This document shows positions 59,306 through 64,000 of a stretch of DNA of 64,000 nucleotides, in pieces. Source of the DNA: Providencia alcalifaciens (GTDB lineage: Bacteria > Pseudomonadota > Gammaproteobacteria > Enterobacterales > Enterobacteriaceae); NCBI RefSeq assembly GCF_915403165.1, contig NZ_OU659204.1:3844001-3908000 (forward strand), read 5' to 3'. A program made the translations under genes and the position numbers. The notes under the pieces were generated by a model, which made no database searches, had not been told where the DNA came from, and saw only the letters and a list, made by a program, of their open reading frames with translations. Each line of letters opens with the position of its first letter. Position 1 is the stretch's first letter.

Positions 59306-59403
59306 TGGTCATTCTCCTCATTAATTAGTATTGGTCTTTTTTTGAAACGACTTTCGCGGTTTATCTTCATCAGTAAACAACTTCATCAATAAACTGCGGA
59401 CAT

Positions 59404-59428
59404 AAAAAAGGCGACTTTTCAGCCGCCT
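59404..59428 (-). promoter_or_regulatory. pyrE attenuator (rph-pyrE intercistronic terminator)
   Basis: Minus-strand stem AGGCG / CGCCT (59424-59428, 59409-59413) with a ten-base loop, followed by a T run. It begins about 15 nt after the rph stop codon. In E. coli, ribosomes closely following RNA polymerase at the end of rph prevent this terminator when UTP is scarce, raising pyrE expression. The spacing here allows the same control. Confidence 0.8.
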
Positions 59429-59442
59429 ATTTAATCATAAAT

Positions 59443-60156
59443 TTATTTCAGCGCTTCTCGCTGAGCTTCGAAAATGGTGTCTAGCCCCGTTTTCGCTAAT
59501 GCTAAAAGAGCTAAAAGCTCTTCATGGCTGAACGGTTCGCCTTCTGCGGTACCTTGTACCTCAATCATTCGACCATCATCCATCATCACGACGTTCATAT
59601 CCGTTTCTGCAGCAGAATCTTCAACATACTCAAGGTCACACAGCGCTTCTTGGTTAACGATACCCACAGACACCGCTGCAACCATAGATTTCAGAGGGCT
59701 TTTTGCTAATTTACCTTGAGCAACCATGTTGTTCAGTGCATCAACCAATGCAACACACGCGCCTGAGATAGCCGCAGTACGCGTACCGCCATCCGCTTGG
59801 ATAACATCGCAATCCAATGTAATGGTGTGTTCGCCAAGTTTTTTCAGGTCAACCGCCGCACGTAATGAACGCGCGATCAGTCGTTGAATTTCCATCGTAC
59901 GACCAGTTTGTTTCCCTTTCGCAGCTTCACGCTGATTACGAGAATTTGTCGCACGAGGTAACATGCCGTATTCCGCCGTTACCCAACCTTGACCTTGTCC
60001 TTTGAGAAAACGAGGAACACCGTCCTCAACGGTCGCGGTGCATAACACTTTAGTGTCGCCAAACTCAATAAGAACAGAGCCTTCCGCATGCTTTGTATAA
60101 TTACGCGTAATTTTTATTGGACGCATCTGGTCTGCTAATCTACCTGCTGGGCGCAT
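59443..60156 (-). CDS. rph: Ribonuclease PH
   Basis: Phosphorolytic 3'-5' exoribonuclease that trims tRNA and rRNA 3' ends. 237 residues, full length; E. coli K-12 carries a frameshift near the end, this copy does not. Motifs: MRPAGR start, [52 protein letters not shown] and [12 protein letters not shown]. Also serves as the translated leader for pyrE attenuation. Divergent from yicC. Confidence 0.98.
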   Translation of the reverse strand: MRPAGRLADQMRPIKITRNYTKHAEGSVLIEFGDTKVLCTATVEDGVPRFLKGQGQGWVTAEYGMLPRATNSRNQREAAKGKQTGRTMEIQRLIARSLRAAVDLKKLGEHTITLDCDVIQADGGTRTAAISGACVALVDALNNMVAQGKLAKSPLKSMVAAVSVGIVNQEALCDLEYVEDSAAETDMNVVMMDDGRMIEVQGTAEGEPFSHEELLALLALAKTGLDTIFEAQREALK

Positions 60157-60279
60157 GGTGTTATCTCCGTTATCAACTCAAATTGGCACGTATTATACGT
60201 TGTTAATCGGATAATGCCTATCCTGTCATCCGTCATAGCGCTATAATCCTGTTATCTTAATGAATGATAGGAACGAATT

Positions 60280-61143
60280 ATGATCCGTAGTATGACTGCT
60301 TTTGCCCGCCGTGATATCAAGGGTGAATGGGGGAATGCGGCTTGGGAGCTGCGTTCCGTAAACCAGCGTTATTTAGAAACCTATATCCGTTTACCCGAGC
60401 AATTTCGCAGCTTAGAGCCAGTTATCCGTGAACGCCTTCGTTCCCGTCTAACCCGTGGTAAAGTCGAATGTAACCTACGTTTTGATTTAGATGGTGCTCA
60501 CCGTGGTGCATTACTGCTCAATGAAGATTTAGCTCGCCAGCTGATTAGCGCTGCGAACTGGGTAAAAAATTACAGCCATGAAGGCGAGATTAATCCGTTA
60601 GAAATTTTACGCTGGCCGGGTGTGATGTCCGCTGGTGAACAAGATTTAGACGCGATTAGTGAACAGTTAATGGCTGGCTTAGATGAAACCATCGATGCCT
60701 TTATCCAAAGCCGTGAAGCTGAAGGGGCAGCGCTACATAGCCTTATCGAGCAACGTCTGGATGGTGTTTTGGTTGAAGTTGCCAAAGTTCGCCAACATAT
60801 GCCTGAAATCCTGCAATGGCAGCGTGACCGCCTGCAAAGCAAATTAGACGATGCGCAAATCCAATTGGATAACAACCGCTTAGAGCAAGAACTAATTTTA
60901 TTGGCACAACGTGTTGATGTAGCAGAAGAGTTAGACCGACTGGAAGCTCACGTCAAAGAGACTCGCAATATTCTGAAGAAAAAAGAAGCCAGCGGTCGCC
61001 GCCTCGATTTCATGATGCAAGAATTTAACCGTGAATCAAACACCCTTGCCTCTAAGTCTATTAATAGTGAAGTGACTAACTCTGCTGTTGAGCTCAAAGT
61101 ATTAATCGAGCAAATGCGCGAACAGATTCAAAACATCGAATAA
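60280..61143 (+). CDS. yicC: YicC family endoribonuclease
   Basis: 287 residues, as in E. coli. N-terminal IRSMTAFARRDIKGEWG and ELRSVNQRYLETYIRLPEQFR, C-terminal EELDRLEAHVKETRNIL and GRRLDFMMQEFNRESNTLASKS are the family's two conserved domains. E. coli YicC has been described as an RNase acting on RyhB and related RNAs; this is family knowledge only. Divergent from rph, with a terminator after it. Confidence 0.95.
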   Translation: MIRSMTAFARRDIKGEWGNAAWELRSVNQRYLETYIRLPEQFRSLEPVIRERLRSRLTRGKVECNLRFDLDGAHRGALLLNEDLARQLISAANWVKNYSHEGEINPLEILRWPGVMSAGEQDLDAISEQLMAGLDETIDAFIQSREAEGAALHSLIEQRLDGVLVEVAKVRQHMPEILQWQRDRLQSKLDDAQIQLDNNRLEQELILLAQRVDVAEELDRLEAHVKETRNILKKKEASGRRLDFMMQEFNRESNTLASKSINSEVTNSAVELKVLIEQMREQIQNIE

Positions 61144-61169
61144 AATTCACTTTTCAGAGTAACTTCAAG

Positions 61170-61201
61170 CCAGCTTATTCACTGAATTTGCTGGTTTTTT
61201 A
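61170..61201 (+). terminator. Rho-independent terminator of yicC
   Basis: Stem CCAGC / GCTGG with inner ATTC / GAAT pairing across a T-T mismatch, followed by seven T. Confidence 0.85.
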
Positions 61202-61640
61202 TTATAAAAGAATAAAAAAACCCGTTCTTACAATTTGGTGTAATAGTAACCAAATTTACTTGCCGATAGAGTATTTCCCTCAATATCAAACCACAATGGG
61301 AAATGCGATATGAATCACCATGACCATTTCGAGGATGTCCTCGATATGGTTAATATTGGCTCAGGAGCTCAACGATAATCATACTGCCACGCTATACTTG
61401 CTACCACTATATAGCTTCTGACCATTTTGTTGAGACTAACAAAGTGGGTCAAAAAATTGTTAATTTCAGCATGGCTTATAAATCCAAATTTTCACGGCAA
61501 TGATTGACGTGAAATTAGGTATTAGCAAACTCAAAGTTACCCGCTGTTCGTTGGAAACTGCAAAACTTAGCCAAAATGAATCAAGACAAACATGCTGAGG
61601 CTTACCATCAACTTCAAAAGATATTGTCCATGTAAAAACA
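61202..61640. other. Non-coding gap between yicC and the nucleoside transporter
   Basis: About 440 bp between two terminators. The middle part (61301-61500) holds a decayed dinD-like sequence. The rest has no frame I can support. Confidence 0.6.
61301..61500 (+). pseudogene. dinD: Relic of dinD (DNA-damage-inducible protein D), fragmentary
   Basis: In one frame the sequence from 61310 reads DHFEDVLDMVNIGSGAQR and then hits a stop at 61376. In the shifted frame it continues IILPRYTCYHYIASD. Together they match the conserved DinD core, DHF..V..MV.IGSGAQR followed by LSRYACYLIAQN. About 13 bp appear deleted at the junction, which explains the shift. No start region or C-terminal half remains. 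E. coli dinD lies directly downstream of yicC, the same position. Recognition is from memory of the family and rests on about 33 residues. Confidence 0.6.
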
Positions 61641-61665
61641 TAAAAGCCCCGACACAAGACGGGGC
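61641..61665 (-). terminator. Rho-independent terminator of the nucleoside transporter gene
   Basis: Six-base GC stem GCCCCG / CGGGGC (61646-61651, 61660-61665) with an eight-base loop, followed on the minus strand by TTTTATGTTTTTA. About 35 bp past the stop. Confidence 0.85.
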
Positions 61666-61699
61666 ATTCACAATATTCAAAAGACCTTTCTTTAAACCA

Positions 61700-62956
61700 T
61701 CAACCCACTTTTGCCATTTCCAACGGTTTCTCACGCTGGTGCTTATAATGGAAAGAGAAGTAGAAAATCACGGCCAAGATTACGGTATAGGACGAGAATA
61801 CCAGCCAAATTGACTGCCAATCCTTCACGCCATCCACACTAAAGTAATCAACGACCAATCCACTCAATATCGCCCCAAAATAGGCACCCACACCATTCAC
61901 CATGGTCATAAATAACCCTTGGGCACTGGCACGCATACGGTGATCCACTTCCTGCTCAATAAAAATAGAACCAGAAATATTAAAGAAATCAAACGCACAG
62001 CCATACACAATCATCGACATAATTAAGAACATCAAGCCGATAGTCGATGGGTCACCGAAGGCAAAGAAGCCAAATCTCAGTGTCCATGCCAACATACTGA
62101 GCAGCATCACGGTTTTAATACCATAACGCTTTAAAAAGAATGGGATAGCAAGAATAAATGCCACTTCAGCCATTTGGGAAACTGACAGCAAAATCGATGG
62201 ATACTGAACAATCAAACTGTCTTGATACAGCGGGTTACGCGCAAAATCATGCAAGAACGGGCTACCAAACGTATTGGTAATTTGCAGAACCGCACCCAGT
62301 AGCATCGCAAACAGGAAAAATACCGCCATAATCGGCTTTTTGAACAACACTAATGCATCTAATCCAAGCTTACTCATCCAACTGGTGGTGATAGCCTGCT
62401 TATTCACCGCCATTTTTGGTAATGTCAGGGAATACATCGCGAGCAGCAACGAGCAACTTCCCGCCACATACAGTTGCATACTGCTCAATTCAAATTTCAG
62501 TAAACTAATACTCCACATCGCCGCAATAAACCCGACAGTACCAAAGACACGAATTGGTGGAAAATTGGCAACAGAGTCTAGCTGATACTGACTTAGCGAT
62601 GAGTAACTAATGGTGTTCGACAGAGCGATAGTCGGCATAAATGCCATCGCATTAATTAACATTGCCCAGAACATCACTGATGGATCCGCCACCGTCGCAG
62701 CGTAAAACAGCGAACCGGCACAAATAATATGGCAAAGCATATACAGGCGGTTTGCAGGAATATATTTATCCGCAATGATGCCGATTAACCCGGGCATCAA
62801 AATAGCGGCAATCCCTTTCGAGCTGTACACCATACCGACTTCAGCCCCTGAAAAATCCAAGGTTTTCATCATGTAGGCACCCAATGTCACCAGCCAACTT
62901 CCCCAAACAAAATATTGCAGAAAAAGCATGACCTTTAAACGAGACTTAATATTCAT
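61700..62956 (-). CDS. xapB: Nucleoside:H+ symporter, XapB/NupG family
   Basis: 12-segment inner-membrane nucleoside permease of the NHS family, 418 residues as in E. coli XapB and NupG. It is closer to XapB: LKVMLFLQYFVWGSWLVTLGAY, VYSSKGIAAILMPG, FPPIRVFGTVGFIAAMWSISLL, LGAVLQITNTFGSPFLHDFARNP and MIVYGCAFDFFNISGS. Expected to import xanthosine, inosine and other nucleosides. It follows a purine nucleoside phosphorylase gene by 123 bp, an uptake plus cleavage pair. Confidence 0.93.
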   Translation of the reverse strand: MNIKSRLKVMLFLQYFVWGSWLVTLGAYMMKTLDFSGAEVGMVYSSKGIAAILMPGLIGIIADKYIPANRLYMLCHIICAGSLFYAATVADPSVMFWAMLINAMAFMPTIALSNTISYSSLSQYQLDSVANFPPIRVFGTVGFIAAMWSISLLKFELSSMQLYVAGSCSLLLAMYSLTLPKMAVNKQAITTSWMSKLGLDALVLFKKPIMAVFFLFAMLLGAVLQITNTFGSPFLHDFARNPLYQDSLIVQYPSILLSVSQMAEVAFILAIPFFLKRYGIKTVMLLSMLAWTLRFGFFAFGDPSTIGLMFLIMSMIVYGCAFDFFNISGSIFIEQEVDHRMRASAQGLFMTMVNGVGAYFGAILSGLVVDYFSVDGVKDWQSIWLVFSSYTVILAVIFYFSFHYKHQREKPLEMAKVG

Positions 62957-63079
62957 ACTAGACTCCGTTTGGAGTGAATTTGGCGGGTAACATTCTCAGC
63001 TCGGCGATAACGCCCCAAAGGAAAACCGCTCCCGCACTGTCTTTCTATTAATTTGATAAAATCTTAATTTGATAAAAAG

Positions 63080-63898
63080 TTAGAAACGCTCAATCACGCC
63101 TGTCACTAATTTTAAGAAGGTTGCTTTCACTTTTTCTGCCGTTTCAATCACTTCATCATGGCTCAAAGGCTGCTCTAAAATGCCGCACGCCATGTTGGTT
63201 AGGCAGGAAATACCCACGGTTTTAATCTGAGAATGATGAGCCACTAGCGCTTCAGGTACTGTCGACATCCCCACCGCATCGGCTCCGAGAGTTCGGATCA
63301 TGCGAATTTCAGCTGGCGTTTCATAGGTTGGGCCTGTCCACCATGCATACACGCCTTGGCGCAGAGACACACCTTGCTCCTTCGCGACATCCAAAATCGT
63401 TTGGCGCAGCTCTTTGTTGTACACTTCGCTGACATCAAGGAAACGGACACCCAGCTCTGGATTATTTGGTCCCATTAGTGGGTTATTCGCTGTCAGGTTA
63501 ATATGGTCAGTGATGACCATCAGGTCGCCCGGGTTAAAGTCAGTATTCACTGCCCCACAAGCGTTGGTAATGATCAGTTTTTCCACACCCAGCGCTTTCA
63601 TTAAACGCACAGGGAACGTCACTTGATCCAGAGAAAAACCTTCGTAATAGTGGAAACGGCCTTTCATCGCCACCACTGTTTTGCCGGCAATCGTCCCGAT
63701 CACTAACTCGTTCGCGTGACCTACCGCTTCAGACTTCGCAAAATGGGGTACTTCACTATAAGGAATATGCACTGCATTTTCTAACGTATCGGCAAATGGG
63801 CCTAATCCAGACCCTAAAATGATCCCAACAGTGGGTTTCATATCCGTACGAGATTGGATAAAACTCAGGCTTTCTAAGATATCTTTGGTGTTGTGCAT
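63080..63898 (-). CDS. Purine nucleoside phosphorylase (trimeric PNP family)
   Basis: Phosphorolysis of purine nucleosides to base and ribose-1-phosphate. 272 residues from ATG 63898, with GGAG upstream; the frame is open to 63982. The trimeric PNP motifs are GIILGSGLGPFAD, MKGRFHYYEGFS, TNACGAVNTDFNPGDLMVITDHIN and GADAVGMSTVPEALVAHHS. Sequence looks closer to PupG/PunA of Bacillus type than to E. coli XapA, though it sits beside a XapB-like transporter, as xapA does. It may handle inosine, guanosine or xanthosine; the substrate is not decided here. Confidence 0.92.
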   Translation of the reverse strand: MHNTKDILESLSFIQSRTDMKPTVGIILGSGLGPFADTLENAVHIPYSEVPHFAKSEAVGHANELVIGTIAGKTVVAMKGRFHYYEGFSLDQVTFPVRLMKALGVEKLIITNACGAVNTDFNPGDLMVITDHINLTANNPLMGPNNPELGVRFLDVSEVYNKELRQTILDVAKEQGVSLRQGVYAWWTGPTYETPAEIRMIRTLGADAVGMSTVPEALVAHHSQIKTVGISCLTNMACGILEQPLSHDEVIETAEKVKATFLKLVTGVIERF

Positions 63899-64000
63899 AA
63901 TGCGCTCCGCAATCAAATCAAATAAAGAAGATGATTGGGATAATAACGTAATTAGAAAATCTAACAGCGATCTTAATCTCATTTTGAGAAAATGTTGATA

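Overview
The window is 64 kb of chromosome from a gammaproteobacterium of the Morganellaceae, most likely Providencia. The evidence is enterobacterial core genes with close E. coli-like sequence (cpxRA, cysE-gpsA-secB, tdh-kbl, waa genes, rpmBG, coaBC-dut-slmA-pyrE-rph-yicC), low overall GC, and a complete O-antigen cluster between cpxA and trmL (yibK), the location I recall for Providencia. No insertion sequence, phage gene, CRISPR array, tRNA or rRNA was recognised.

Left flank (1-9435). A sulfate-binding protein (sbp, cut by the window edge) and pfkA are followed by a block lying where E. coli has fieF: a PlsC-like acyltransferase overlapping a CdsA-family cytidylyltransferase, the M48 lipoprotein protease loiP, the HutD/Ves-family gene ves, and a toxin-antitoxin pair of the HI1419/HI1420 type with a clear operator-promoter. 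The Cpx envelope-stress module follows: cpxP divergent from cpxRA, a perfect CpxR box between them, and a 58-nt match to the Hfq-dependent sRNA CpxQ in the cpxP 3' UTR.

O-antigen and export region (9436-29430). A long AT-rich leader ends in an imperfect hairpin and a JUMPStart/ops element (RfaH target). It leads into wzx, glycosyltransferases, an O-acetyltransferase, wzy, a DUF6492-type gene, gmd-fcl-gmm-manC-manB (GDP-L-fucose route), ugd, another GT2 and galE. A terminator separates this from wza-wzb-wzc, the group 1/4 capsule export genes, which have no capsule biosynthesis genes of their own beside them. No initiating transferase and no wzz are in the window, so WecA and Wzz would have to be encoded elsewhere.

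Housekeeping and LPS core region (29522-54380). trmL; cysE-gpsA-secB-yibN on the minus strand; envC-yibQ; kbl-tdh; then hldD-waaF-waaC-htrL, a GT-C glycosyltransferase, waaA, coaD, mutM and an overlapping minus-strand core-LPS operon waaQ-waaG-waaP-GT8-waaL-GT8-GT4. Together with the O-antigen genes these supply inner core, outer core, O-unit synthesis, flipping, polymerisation and ligation.

Right flank (54550-64000). rpmB-rpmG, radC, coaBC-dut, slmA, rph-pyrE with an intercistronic attenuator hairpin, and yicC. In the gap after yicC lies a decayed relic of dinD, at the same place dinD occupies in E. coli. Last come a purine nucleoside phosphorylase and a XapB/NupG-type nucleoside transporter.

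I did not find a clearly new multi-gene system. The best leads are the unassigned sugar-transfer genes (DUF6492 gene, EDD-motif transferase, GT-C enzyme, HtrL), the PlsC/CdsA pair, the toxin-antitoxin operator, the export genes next to an O-antigen cluster, the dinD relic and the cysteine-free YibN.
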